This document shows positions 49,296 through 58,429 of a DNA stretch of 64,000 bases, in pieces. The notes beneath the pieces are model-generated. The model had not been told where the DNA came from, searched no databases, and saw only the letters and a list, made by a program, of their open reading frames with translations. Each line of letters opens with the position of its first letter. Position 1 is the first letter of the stretch. This DNA is from Chloroflexota bacterium (GTDB taxonomy: Bacteria; Chloroflexota; UBA6077; CF-72): assembly GCA_016191465.1 (NCBI GenBank), contig JACPOP010000015.1, positions 62,001-126,000 of the forward strand, read 5' to 3'. Both the position numbers and the translations under genes were made by a program.

Positions 49296-49387
49296 TGGCG
49301 GAGAGGGTGGGATTCGAACCCACGAAGGCTTTCACACCTTACCCGCTTTCCAGGCGAGCGCCATAAGCCAGACTAGGCGACCTCTCC
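49296..49387 (-). tRNA. tRNA-Ser (anticodon GGA), CCA encoded
   Basis: The acceptor stem GGAGAGG/CCTCTCC, long class II variable arm, anticodon loop CTGGAAA and T-arm GGGTTCGAATCCC are all visible on the minus strand. Discriminator G and genomic CCA lie at 49296-49299. Confidence 0.95.
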
Positions 49388-49432
49388 CAATCAGCGTCTA
49401 CAGACTTTCCAATCGCACCGTGGACGAGACGG

Positions 49433-49517
49433 CGGAAGGGGTGGGATTCGAACCCACGAGAGCTTGCACCCTAGTCGTTTTCGAGACGACCGCCCTAGGC
49501 CTCTAGGCGACCCTTCC
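49433..49517 (-). tRNA. tRNA-Ser (anticodon CGA), CCA not encoded
   Basis: Acceptor GGAAGGG/CCCTTCC, anticodon loop CTCGAAA, long variable arm and T-arm GGGTTCGAATCCC on the minus strand. It is followed by G then CCG rather than CCA. It lies 46 bp from the GGA isoacceptor. Confidence 0.94.
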
Positions 49518-49666
49518 GGTCGGATTCTACCGAACGGTACGGTTGCACTGCCCGCGCCCTGAGTCTCGCTTGTTCACGAGCCGCGGGAACGTGCGATCTG
49601 AGCGGTCCTTGTGCTCTTCCCCGGCTCATGTCGGCGGGTATCATTCGGGGGCCGAGGCAGACGTTG

Positions 49667-50216
49667 ATGGTCACCACCGCCGACTACACCGTAGCGGACC
49701 TGGAGCGTCGCGCACATGACGGCTACCGCTACGACCTGATTCGCGGGCAGTTGATCAAGATGTCCCCGGCAGGCGCCCGACACGGCCACGTCGCAGCCAG
49801 GATTGCTCGGTCTCGGCGCCGTACACCTCGCCGGAGCCGCGCTCCGACACGTGTACGGCGCCGAGACCCGCTTCCTGCTGGCGCGCGGCCCGGATGTTGT
49901 CCTGGGTCCGGACGCCGCCTTTGTTCGTACGGAGCGTCTTCCCCCTGAAGCCGAACGGGACGGCTTTTTAGCGCTGGCTCCGGACCTGGTGGTCGAAAGT
50001 GTCTCGCCCTCGGACCGCGCAGGGTACGTGCAGGATAAGATCATGGAGTACCTCGACGCGGGCGTTCGGCTGGTGTGGCTGGTCGATCCGCGTCGCCGCA
50101 CCGTGACCGAGTACCAGGCCGATGGCACCGCCCGGGTACTTCGGGAGACCGACAGATTGGGCGGGGGCGATGTGCTCTGCGAATTCAACGTCCCCATCGC
50201 CGACCTTCTGCGATAG
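49667..50216 (+). pseudogene. Uma2-family PD-(D/E)XK endonuclease with frameshift
   Basis: The first frame (ATG 49667) gives YDLIRGQLIKMSPAGARHGHVAARIAR, the usual Uma2 start. The rest of the domain (HVYGAETRFLLARGPDVVLGPDAAFV, LAPDLVVESVSPSD, VWLVDPRRRTV) is in another frame, joined near 49816. One inserted base would explain it. It is either a recent inactivation or a sequencing error. Confidence 0.75.
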
Positions 50217-50376
50217 CAGCCGGGTCTGCCCACCACGCGCCACCGGGAGCGACCCGGTAGAACCGAGACGGCGGATGAGGCGCTTCGCTGAAGAGCGTTT
50301 GCGCCTGGGCGTGCCGCGGGGTTCTGTGGCTTGCTCCGTGGCAACCCCTGACGTGCGGAAGGTGATCCGGCCCGGT

Positions 50377-52104
50377 TTACATCGCCTCTGGAGCCGAGAC
50401 GCCGATCATGCCAAGCGCGTTCGCGAGCACCTGGCGCGCGGCGTCCGCCAGCTTCAGGCGTGCTGCCCGGGTGCGCTCGTCGCTTGTGAGCACCCGAAGC
50501 GCGGGATCGTCGTTGCCGGCCTCGTACCAGGTGGCCGTGGCTCGGGCCAGCTCGTAGGCGTAGTGCGGCACGTGGTGCGGGGCCATCTGACGCGCGGCAA
50601 GCTCCACCACCTCCGGAAGCTGCAGCATCCGGCGGAGGAGCGCTAGCTCGCTCGGCTGCGTCAGGAGCCGTACGTCGGTATTCAGGGCAGCCTCCACGGG
50701 CGCCTCGCGCAGGATCTTCGCCAGCCGAGCGTGGGCGTACTGGACGTAGTACACCGGGTTGTCGCTGGACTGCTTCTTGGCCAGGTCCAGGTCGAACTCC
50801 ATCATCGCGTCCGAGCTGCGGCTGGCCATGAACCAGCGCATGGCATCTGGCCCCACCTCGTCCAGCACCTCGCCCATCGTGACGAAGTTGCCCGCGCGCT
50901 TGCCCATGCGCACCGGCTGGCCATTCCGCAGCAGGTGGACGAGCTGATACACCAGCACGTCGAAACGGTCGTTCTCCACGCCGAGCGCTCGGACGACCGC
51001 CTTGATCGAGGGGACCTGGCCCTGGTGGTCCGCTCCCCACACGTTGATCACGCGATCGAAGCTCCGAACGAAGAACTTGTCGTAGTGGTAGGCAATATCG
51101 GTGCCGAGATAGGTAGGCCGTCCGTCACTGCGGATGATGACCCGGTCGCGCTCGTCCCCCAGGGTCGAGGATCGTAGCCAGACCGCGCCTTCACGCTCGT
51201 ACACCAGGTCGCGCGAGCGGAGCAGGTCCAGGATCGCATCGAAGTGGCCCTCGCGGATGAGGCTGGCCTCGGAGAACCAGGTGTCGTACTGCACGTTTGC
51301 CCGCGCGAGCTCGGTGCGGATCCACTCCATGACGCGCGCCGAGCCGAGCGAGCCGATCTCTGCCGCGCGCTCCTCCGGCACGTCCGAGAAGCGGTCGCCG
51401 TGCTCGGCGTGGATGGCTCGGGCAAGGTCCTGGACGTACTCGCCCGGGTAGTCCGTCTCGGCTGGCGGGATGTCTTTGCCCAGCAGCCGCTGGTACTGCA
51501 CCCACACCGAGTGGTGGAGGTTGGAGACCTGCGCGCCCGCGTCGTTGAAGTAGTACTCGCGGTGGACACGCCAGCCGGCCTTTGCCAGCACGCGTGCCAG
51601 GCTGTCGCCGATGGCGGCGTTGCGGCCGTTGCCGAAGTGCAGCGGTCCGGTCGGGTTGGCGCTGACGAACTCCACCTGCACCGATCTCTCGCCGCCGAGC
51701 GGCACGTCGCCGAAGCGTTCGCCCTCTGCCAGCACCACGTCGATCTGCTGGCGGAGCCACTCGTCGGCGAGGGTGAAGTTCAGAAATCCAGGCTGAGCCA
51801 CTTCCCAGGTCGCCAGGAACGGCGGCGGGTCGAGGGCGATCTGGGCCGAGATGGCGCCCGCGATGGCGAGCGGATTCGGCCCCTGCGGCCCCACGGCACG
51901 CTTCGCCTTGAGCGCGAACGAGGTGGCGAAGTCGCCCTGGTCTGGCCGTGAGGGCCGCTCGATGGCGATCTCCGGGTACGCCACCCGCGGCACCTGGCCG
52001 GCTGCCTGGGCCTTCTCCAGCGCGCGCTCGACGACGCGGGCGACCTGCTCGCGGATCAACACGTCGGCCAGGGTCCGCTCGTCCGTGCTGGCGGGGGCAG
52101 TCAC
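50377..52104 (-). CDS. argS: Arginyl-tRNA synthetase
   Basis: The GTG at 52104 overlaps the stop of the upstream gene (GTGA) with AGGAG before it. The longer frame is not native. 575 aa. The N-terminal Add-1 domain is followed by VEFVSANPTGPLHFGNGRNAAIGD (HIGH motif as HFGN), the catalytic core with IIRSDGRPTYLGTDIAYH, and VRMGKRAGNFVTM (KMSKS-like). The DALR anticodon-binding domain follows. It charges tRNA-Arg. Coupling to a glycosidase-like lipoprotein gene is unusual for argS. Confidence 0.95.
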   Translation of the reverse strand: MTAPASTDERTLADVLIREQVARVVERALEKAQAAGQVPRVAYPEIAIERPSRPDQGDFATSFALKAKRAVGPQGPNPLAIAGAISAQIALDPPPFLATWEVAQPGFLNFTLADEWLRQQIDVVLAEGERFGDVPLGGERSVQVEFVSANPTGPLHFGNGRNAAIGDSLARVLAKAGWRVHREYYFNDAGAQVSNLHHSVWVQYQRLLGKDIPPAETDYPGEYVQDLARAIHAEHGDRFSDVPEERAAEIGSLGSARVMEWIRTELARANVQYDTWFSEASLIREGHFDAILDLLRSRDLVYEREGAVWLRSSTLGDERDRVIIRSDGRPTYLGTDIAYHYDKFFVRSFDRVINVWGADHQGQVPSIKAVVRALGVENDRFDVLVYQLVHLLRNGQPVRMGKRAGNFVTMGEVLDEVGPDAMRWFMASRSSDAMMEFDLDLAKKQSSDNPVYYVQYAHARLAKILREAPVEAALNTDVRLLTQPSELALLRRMLQLPEVVELAARQMAPHHVPHYAYELARATATWYEAGNDDPALRVLTSDERTRAARLKLADAARQVLANALGMIGVSAPEAM

Positions 52105-53384
52105 TTCGTCAGGAGCTCCTTGAGGGCCGTGTAGGCCGGGCGCGGCGAGCCGTCCGGGTTGGTGATACTCCACCAGTACTGCTCCTGGCTGGGCGTCCAC
52201 TGCGGATCGGGGATGTAGATCACGGTCGTAAAGGCCAGCCAGGGGGACATCTTCTCACGCGCGCATTGAAACCCGGCGACGAGGTACTTCGCCTGCTGAT
52301 CCTCTGAGACAGCATGCCACAGGTACGGCGAACCGGGTCGCGGGTCCGTGGTCCAGCCCATCTCGAGCACCGCGATCTGCTTGTCGCCGTCACCCTGCTC
52401 CACCATGAGCGCGCGTACGTCCTCCACGTGGCGGAAGGCATACACCCGCTTCAGCTCGGTGGGGCTGGGATCGCCGGGGTTGGTCAGGCTCGGGTCCGCG
52501 GCCACCTGGGCGGGATCCTGGCACGGATCGCCCTTGAAGCCGGGCATGTGTGCGCCGAGCAGGTCAAAGCTGCCCTTCGCCCCGGCGGCATACATGCCTC
52601 GATAGAAATCCATGTCACGCATGGCGTTGTCGCTCGACTCGGTGGTCGGCGACATACCCGCGGAGATGACCAGCGCCTGCGGATCGACGGCCTTGATGGC
52701 CTGGTAGCTGGCTTTGAGCAACGCCGTGTAGGCCGCGGGGTCGGGCTTCTGGCCGCCCCACTCGCGCGCCAGGTTGGGCTCGTTCCAGATCTCGTAGGCC
52801 TGGATTTTTCCCTTGTAGCGAGCGGCCAGCGCCGTCACGTAGTCGGTCCAGTCCTTCTGGTTGTCGGGTGGCCCGGAGGCTGGGAACGTGATCTTGCTCG
52901 AGGCCCAGCGCGGCTGGTTGTCCAGCCGGGCGATGACGCGCAGGCCCGAGTCGCCAATGGCCTGCATCACGCGATCCGGCTCCTGCCACTCGAACTGGCC
53001 TTTGCCGTTCTTCTCGACGTTCCGCCACTCGAAGCGCTGCTTCACCCAGGTGAAGCCGGCATCGCGGGCCAGGTTCAGATCACGCTGGGTCGTGCGCGGG
53101 TTTCCCCACAGGAACACGTGGACCGCTGGATCCGCCGTCGGAATTTTGCCGAGCTCCACCGGCGGGAGCGTAGGGCGAGGGACGGACGGGGCGCTGCCCG
53201 GGCCGGTGGGTGGGTTGGTGGGCGCAGCCCCGCCCGAGCAGGCCGCGACCAGCAGCAGGGCGGCGACCCAGGCGATGACGGCGGCGCGTGCGCGGTGACG
53301 TACGAACAGAGAGAACCTCCTGGGGCACCGTCGCACCAGGCGGGCGCGGGCACGGAATGCTGCAATATAACGAGCCCGCCCCAC
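52101..53384 (-). CDS. Secreted lipoprotein, clan GH-A glycosidase-like
   Basis: Up to 427 aa, start uncertain because the 5' end overlaps the divergent gene. Signal peptide with lipobox (LLLVAACSGG), Pro/Thr linker, then a TIM barrel: VHVFLWGNPRTTQRDLNLA, RDAGFTWVKQRFEW, YEIWNEPNLAREW with the acid/base Glu, and IAVLEMGWTTD with the candidate nucleophile Glu. It ends NPDGSPRPAYTALKELL. It is paralogous to the C-terminal half of the protein at 55132-57132. The substrate is unknown. Confidence 0.75.
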   Translation of the reverse strand: MGRARYIAAFRARARLVRRCPRRFSLFVRHRARAAVIAWVAALLLVAACSGGAAPTNPPTGPGSAPSVPRPTLPPVELGKIPTADPAVHVFLWGNPRTTQRDLNLARDAGFTWVKQRFEWRNVEKNGKGQFEWQEPDRVMQAIGDSGLRVIARLDNQPRWASSKITFPASGPPDNQKDWTDYVTALAARYKGKIQAYEIWNEPNLAREWGGQKPDPAAYTALLKASYQAIKAVDPQALVISAGMSPTTESSDNAMRDMDFYRGMYAAGAKGSFDLLGAHMPGFKGDPCQDPAQVAADPSLTNPGDPSPTELKRVYAFRHVEDVRALMVEQGDGDKQIAVLEMGWTTDPRPGSPYLWHAVSEDQQAKYLVAGFQCAREKMSPWLAFTTVIYIPDPQWTPSQEQYWWSITNPDGSPRPAYTALKELLTK

Positions 53385-54964
53385 CGCTCGTGCCTCGGTC
53401 GATCCCGCGTCTCCCGCAGTACCTGGTTCGCCTCCCGCGTCTTGCCGGTTTCCGGAGGGTGGGGCGGCCGGTCATCCTCGCCCGAAGGACGTTCCTGCTT
53501 CGTGCGGCGTGCGTGGCCCTGCTCGCCGCGCTGGCGCCGATCAGCACGGGGCTTGGCGCCAGCGCCGAGGTCTTCGCCTGGTGCCCCATGGGCCTGGCCC
53601 CCCGCTTTACTGGCAGCCTCGCGGCGTTGAGCGCGGCGCTCGATGGCACGATGGGCGAGCCGCTGGAGTGCGAGCACCGCGATACGGGGAGCAGCGACCT
53701 GGTGCAGCAGACCAGCACCGGCCTGGCGCTGTACCGCGGGCTGGAGGGCGTCCCGACGTTCGCGTCGGGACCCCGCCGGTGGGCGCTCCAGGGCGACCGG
53801 GTCCGGTTCTGGCAGGGCGCTGAGCTCGACGTTCCACCCGATGCCGCGGTGCTCGGCGGCGGAGCCCCGCTCATCCCAGGCTCGGCCGCGTCGGCCTTGC
53901 TCGCGGGGCCGCCCGTCTATCCCCTCAATGGCAGGTTCCTTGTCGCCAACATGCACGGCTTCCTGTTCAACGAGAACCGCCGCGACGTGGAGGAGAACGT
54001 TACCTACGCCCGCTGGCTTGGGGCCGGGACCATTCGGGTGTTCGGCACCGACAACAACACCCTGAAGCAGTGGGACGGGCGCCGGGTGGGGCGCCAGATC
54101 GTCGATGCCGCGGCGGTGCTCCGCGCGAACGGCGTCAAGCTCGTAGTGGCGTTCGTGAACAACCACCGCCCGGTGCCGGGCGAGACGGCCGAGAGCTGGG
54201 GCTGGCTGGTGGACTACGACCAGCTCCTCCTGCCGTTCTACGAACGGACCTGGCGCGGCGCGTACCTGACGTTTGTCCGCGACCTGATCACCACCGTGCG
54301 GCAAGCCGGCGCGCTGGACGTGGTCCAGGCCTGGGAGCTTGGCAACGAGCTCCACACGCCCACGAACCCAACCACCTTCGTGTCGTTCGTCGAGGGCGCA
54401 GTGGCCGAGGTCCGGGCGCTGGACCCCGTGACGCCCATCTACCCCGGGACTATGGGCGCCAACCACCTGCAGCCCTGGAACCCCCGCTCGCCGGTGGCGC
54501 GCTGGCTGTACTGCGAGGCACCCGTGGATGCCTACACCCTGCACGCCTACGACTGGGTGAGCCGCGAGCGTCAGGGCGACATGCCGATCGAGTGGGACCT
54601 GGATTGGGTCACGGCGGCGCCCTGTCCCAGCGGCCGCCGATTGCCGGTTATCGTGGAGGAGCTGGGCGCCTCCCGAGCGTTGCCCGGCGTATACAGCCGC
54701 GATGACGAAGCGGGCCGGGTCCAGCAGGAGCTTCGCCAGATGCGCTTCGTGCTGGGCTACTCGCAGGTGGCGGGCCTCGGCGCGTGGTCTGCCGAGAGTC
54801 CGCGCGTGGCCGACAAGACGTTTTACGATAGCCGCCGCGGCCTGACCTCGTTCGGCCGCAACGGCATGGGCGGCGGCTCGTGCTACGACCCGGCGCCAGA
54901 CCCCGCGCCCGGCGCCCGCTGCCAGCTAGAGCGGGCGCTCCAGGCCCTTCCGCAGGGGCCGTGA
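53357..54964 (+). CDS. Exported GH-A (cellulase/mannanase-like) protein
   Basis: Up to 535 aa. The start is uncertain: ATG 53357 lies in the overlap with the divergent gene. A twin-arginine-like signal (ARRTFLLRAACVALLAALAP) suggests Tat or Sec export from a later start. The barrel carries NMHGFLFNENRRDVEENVTYARWLGAGTIRVFG, WELGNELHTPTNP (acid/base Glu) and PVIVEELGAS (nucleophile Glu). It is probably active on external polysaccharide. It is the second of three secreted glycosidase-like proteins here. Confidence 0.7.
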   Translation: MLQYNEPAPPLVPRSIPRLPQYLVRLPRLAGFRRVGRPVILARRTFLLRAACVALLAALAPISTGLGASAEVFAWCPMGLAPRFTGSLAALSAALDGTMGEPLECEHRDTGSSDLVQQTSTGLALYRGLEGVPTFASGPRRWALQGDRVRFWQGAELDVPPDAAVLGGGAPLIPGSAASALLAGPPVYPLNGRFLVANMHGFLFNENRRDVEENVTYARWLGAGTIRVFGTDNNTLKQWDGRRVGRQIVDAAAVLRANGVKLVVAFVNNHRPVPGETAESWGWLVDYDQLLLPFYERTWRGAYLTFVRDLITTVRQAGALDVVQAWELGNELHTPTNPTTFVSFVEGAVAEVRALDPVTPIYPGTMGANHLQPWNPRSPVARWLYCEAPVDAYTLHAYDWVSRERQGDMPIEWDLDWVTAAPCPSGRRLPVIVEELGASRALPGVYSRDDEAGRVQQELRQMRFVLGYSQVAGLGAWSAESPRVADKTFYDSRRGLTSFGRNGMGGGSCYDPAPDPAPGARCQLERALQALPQGP

Positions 54965-54967
54965 CGG

Positions 54968-55128
54968 AGTTCCAAGTTCCAAGTTCCAGGTAGTCGAGTG
55001 TCGGCTGTCATCCTGAACGCAGTGAAGGATCCGACTCTCCACGCACGAGCACGGATCCTTCGGCCGCGGCCTCAGGATGACCCCTTCCAACTCTGAACTC
55101 GGAACTTGGAACTTGGAACTTGGAACTC
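54968..55128. repeat. Nested palindromic repeat with TTCCAAG heptads
   Basis: Outer arms are heptad runs, GTTCCAAGTTCCAAGTTCC (54969-54987) against GGAACTTGG repeats (55101-55127). Inner arms are GTCATCCTGA/TCAGGATGAC (55007-55016, 55072-55081) and AAGGATCCG/CGGATCCTT (55025-55033, 55052-55060). It lies between two convergent genes and looks like a mobile REP-like element. Confidence 0.8.
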
Positions 55129-55131
55129 GTC

Positions 55132-57132
55132 TTACGGCAGCGTGCCGTTCGTGCGGGCGTTCTTGACGGCGGTGTAGGCTGGGCGCGGGGAGCCGTCGGT
55201 ATTGGTGATGGCCCACCAGACCTCCTCGCGGTCAGCGGGCCACTGTGGGTCGGGCAACGTCCATAGGAACATCACGCCGACCCACGGCCGCCAGTTCTGG
55301 CGGGCGTACTGGAAGGCCGCCACGACGTTCTGCGCTTTCTTCTCCTCGCTGACCGCGAACCACGAGTAGGCGGGATGGATGGTGTCGGCGGTCCAGCCGA
55401 ACTCCAGCAGCCACACCTGCTTGGCGGCATCGCCGTTGCGCTCCATGACCTGGCGAAGCTGCTCCACGCGGCGGAAGTAGAAGCTCTCGTGCGGAAAGCG
55501 CGGGTCCGAGTTCAGCGCGCACTCCACGCACGGGGCCTGAGTGTTGCCGTGGGCGCCGAGCGCATCGTACTTGCCCTTCATACCCGCGTCGTACAGCCAC
55601 TGCATGTACTCGGCGTCGTCCCAGGCGGTCTGGTCCTTCCATCCGGTCGGAGAAAGGCCCGCTGTCACAACGGTGATTGTCGGATCGACCGCGTGGGCGG
55701 CCGTGTAGGCACCACCCAGGAGCCGAACGTAGTCGGCTGCCTGACTCCGGTTGATGGGCTGCATGCCCCACTCGCGGTTCAGGTTGACCTCATTCCAGAT
55801 CTCGATCGCGTCCACACGGCCGATGCTAGAGCCCGTCTTGTAGCGCGATACCAGGGCTGTCACGAAGTCGTTGAAGTCCTGGTAGTTGTCCGGCGGGCCG
55901 TTGTTGGCGCCATCGCGCCGGGCCCAGGTGGGCTGGAAGTCCAGGCGCGCCAGGATCTTCACGCCGGCGGCGTTGCTGGCGCGCACGATGCGGTCCGCCT
56001 CGGTCCAGTCGAAGCAGCCCTTGCAGCGGCCCTCGATGTCGCGCCACTTGAAGAGCGTCTTCTGCCAGCGGAAGTTGGCGTCGGTTGCCAGCTTGATGTC
56101 ACGTGACGTCGTGCTCTGGTTGCCCCAGATGAACATGCTCAGCCCGTAATCGGGGCTGGGGACGCTGGGCGCTGTTGACGGCTGCGGTGTTGCCGTCGCC
56201 GTTGGAGTGCCCGCCGTCGAAGGGGTAGCGGTCGGCTGAGCGCCTGCGACCGTGACGCCGATGAATGCATTGACGTAGCTGGTACCGGTCGGTACGTTGC
56301 CATTGATCGCCGAGCGATACAGCGGGCTGTTCCTCGCCTGCACGTCCAGGTCCGCTGGCAGATTCTGGCCCGTGATCACCGCCTTGAGGTAGTCGGCCAG
56401 CAGCAGCCCCTGGGTGAGGCCGGTGCCCTTGTCGTAGTGCATGATCCCGCGCTGGAAGCGCTGGTAGATAAAGTTGCGATTGGTGGGATCACGCTGTGGG
56501 GCGCTGGTGGGTAGGCCCCACAGCTCCAGGTTCAGCAGCGGCAACAGATTGGGGTCGCCGTTGCCCTCGGGGAAGGCGTCCTCCAGGGTGACAGTGTTCT
56601 GGAAAGTGCTGAAGAAGTTGACCGGCTCGCCCTCGAAGGTGTCCGGCGCGTTGGCGCGGACGAAGTCCACGACTTTGCTGTCGTACTGAGGATCGTTGGC
56701 CGCGGGCGCACGGCTGAGCAGGACCGGGTCGCTAGCGGGGAATACGCTGCCGTTGATGCGCGTGTACGGCAGCAGGCCCGCGTCCAGCAGGTTGAGCGTG
56801 TTCACGCCAGCAGAGCCACACTGCTGCATGATCACGCGCTGGAAGAACTGGGTGGTGCAGCCCAGGAAGGAGAAGTCCTTGCTGGCCGGGTAGCCGAACG
56901 TCCGGACGCCGCCGCGCTTCTGGAAGAAGTCCCAGAAGCTCTCGCGGTCCACCCGGTAGCCGGTCTGCGGAAAGGTGCGCGGGTCTGGCGTCTGCGCGAC
57001 GACTTCGGCGCGGCCCGCGGTGGGGCCTACGACCGTGGTCGCGGCCAGGGCCACCACGAGGGCGGTGCGCCAGGCGGCGCCCAACCGGGCAGCCCGGCAG
57101 ACTCCAAGGAATTTGGACGAGGACTCGGACAC
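55132..57132 (-). CDS. Secreted protein: FGYP/QFFQR-repeat domain plus GH-A barrel
   Basis: GTG at 57132 with GGGAGG eight bases upstream is preferred over one further out. 666 aa. Signal segment (TALVVALAATTVVGPTAG), then a domain with FWDFFQKRGGVRTFGYPAS and CTTQFFQRVIMQ and a later RFQRGIMHYD, typical of Chloroflexota secreted proteins. A Thr/Pro linker (TATPSTAGTPTATATPQP) leads to a barrel with IEIWNEVNLNREW and VWLLEFGWTAD. The barrel is homologous to the protein at 52101-53384. It is likely a cell-surface polysaccharide-active enzyme. Confidence 0.75.
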   Translation of the reverse strand: MSESSSKFLGVCRAARLGAAWRTALVVALAATTVVGPTAGRAEVVAQTPDPRTFPQTGYRVDRESFWDFFQKRGGVRTFGYPASKDFSFLGCTTQFFQRVIMQQCGSAGVNTLNLLDAGLLPYTRINGSVFPASDPVLLSRAPAANDPQYDSKVVDFVRANAPDTFEGEPVNFFSTFQNTVTLEDAFPEGNGDPNLLPLLNLELWGLPTSAPQRDPTNRNFIYQRFQRGIMHYDKGTGLTQGLLLADYLKAVITGQNLPADLDVQARNSPLYRSAINGNVPTGTSYVNAFIGVTVAGAQPTATPSTAGTPTATATPQPSTAPSVPSPDYGLSMFIWGNQSTTSRDIKLATDANFRWQKTLFKWRDIEGRCKGCFDWTEADRIVRASNAAGVKILARLDFQPTWARRDGANNGPPDNYQDFNDFVTALVSRYKTGSSIGRVDAIEIWNEVNLNREWGMQPINRSQAADYVRLLGGAYTAAHAVDPTITVVTAGLSPTGWKDQTAWDDAEYMQWLYDAGMKGKYDALGAHGNTQAPCVECALNSDPRFPHESFYFRRVEQLRQVMERNGDAAKQVWLLEFGWTADTIHPAYSWFAVSEEKKAQNVVAAFQYARQNWRPWVGVMFLWTLPDPQWPADREEVWWAITNTDGSPRPAYTAVKNARTNGTLP

Positions 57133-57334
57133 TGAGCAGACCTCCCTGTGTGGCTGGCGCTCCCGCCACACTGACTCAGAACAACGGTAGGTGGGACCTG
57201 TAGGGGACGGACGCCCCGGGGCGGGGTAGGATACTCAAGCGCTCCCGCGCGGCACTGGTCGTCGAGCGCTCCGTGCGGCCGAGCGCCGCGTTCACCGCTG
57301 GCGGTGAACCTCACAACGAGTGATGCGTGACAGG

Positions 57335-57443
57335 GTGGCAGTGCCTCGCCTGTGTGTCACGACTGAGACGGAAACTTGGAACTTGGAACTTGCAACTTGG
57401 AACTCTGTGGCAGTGCCTCGCGTGTGTGTCACGACTGAGACGG
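57335..57443. repeat. 37-bp direct repeat flanking TTGGAAC heptads
   Basis: Copies at 57335-57371 and 57407-57443 differ at one base. The 35 bp between them consist of ACTTGGA-type heptads like those at 54969-55127. They lie in the 330-bp gap (57133-57462) between a divergent gene pair, which holds no other feature I can name. Confidence 0.85.
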
Positions 57444-57462
57444 TCCGTCGGGAGGGACCGAG

Positions 57463-57843
57463 TTGGCGCACCTCTTCGTGTACGGAAGCCTGACGCGGCC
57501 AACGACGCTGGATGCCGTGCTCGGCCACCGGCACCTGGGCGAGCGATTCCGCGCACGCCTGCCCGGCTGGGAGCGCCGCGCGGTCCGAGACTTCGAGTAC
57601 CCCGTGGTCGTGCCTTCCGCGGGAGGCGTGGTGGACGGGATCCTCGTGTTCGACCTGTCTGACGAGGACCTGGCCTGTCTGGACCAGTACGAGGACCTGG
57701 CGACCGGCGAGTACGTACGTCAGGAAGCGATCGTGGAAGCCGAGGGCTGTGGCCCCGCCGTCGCGCGCCTTCCGGCGTTCGTGTACGCGGCAGGCCCAGC
57801 ACTCGCACCCCGCCTGGAACCAGGCAGCCAACGCCGGCTCTGA
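57463..57843 (+). CDS. Gamma-glutamylcyclotransferase-like protein (AIG2/GGCT family)
   Basis: TTG at 57463 with GGAGGGA upstream. 126 aa. FVYGSLTRP at the N-terminus is the family signature that binds the substrate. DGILVFDLSDEDLACLDQYE supplies the conserved acidic region. Members cyclise gamma-glutamyl amines. The exact substrate is unknown. It lies upstream of greA. Confidence 0.8.
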   Translation: MAHLFVYGSLTRPTTLDAVLGHRHLGERFRARLPGWERRAVRDFEYPVVVPSAGGVVDGILVFDLSDEDLACLDQYEDLATGEYVRQEAIVEAEGCGPAVARLPAFVYAAGPALAPRLEPGSQRRL

Positions 57844-57898
57844 GCGAACGCTGCCTATACTGCCCCTTCGCCCCCTGCAAGGGCGCTCCTTCTCCCTG

Positions 57899-58375
57899 AT
57901 GAGCGCACAAGACCGAACCGTCTATCTCACGCCTGAGGGCAAGGCGCGCTTCACCGCGGAGCTGCACGAGCTGACGACCGTTCGTCGCCACGAGGCTGAA
58001 GAGCGGATCCGCCATGCGAAGGAAGGCACCGACGCGGTCGACAACCCCGAGTACGAGGAAGCGAAAAACGAGCAGGCCTTTATCGAAGGACGGATCAAGG
58101 AGCTCGAACGCTTGCTGGCTACAGCCACCATCATCGAAGCGCCGGTAGCCCGGCCTGACTACGTGAAGATGGGCTCCCGCGTCACGGTGGTGGACCGCGA
58201 CCGCGAGGAGCAGACGTACCACCTGGTGGGTTCGAGCGAGGCCGAGCCCCGGAAGGGGCTGATCTCCAACGAGTCACCCATCGGGCGAGCACTGCTGGGG
58301 AAGCGGGTAAACGACGAGGTGCTGGTGGCCGCCCCCGCGGGGAGCTTCACGCTTACCATCACCCGGATTGACTGA
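57899..58375 (+). CDS. greA: Transcript cleavage factor GreA
   Basis: 158 aa. The N-terminal coiled coil (YLTPEGKARFTAELHELT...HAKEGTDAVDNPEYEEAKNEQAFIEGRIKEL) with acidic tip residues enters the RNA polymerase secondary channel. The C-terminal FKBP-like domain ends GKRVNDEVLVAAPAGSFTLTI. It rescues backtracked polymerase. The usual partner lysS is directly downstream, an arrangement common in bacteria. Confidence 0.95.
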   Translation: MSAQDRTVYLTPEGKARFTAELHELTTVRRHEAEERIRHAKEGTDAVDNPEYEEAKNEQAFIEGRIKELERLLATATIIEAPVARPDYVKMGSRVTVVDRDREEQTYHLVGSSEAEPRKGLISNESPIGRALLGKRVNDEVLVAAPAGSFTLTITRID

Positions 58376-58429
58376 GCCGCGCCTCACGCCCACCCATACC
58401 CGAATGGATTCGTTGGTAGGCTTCGGCGC

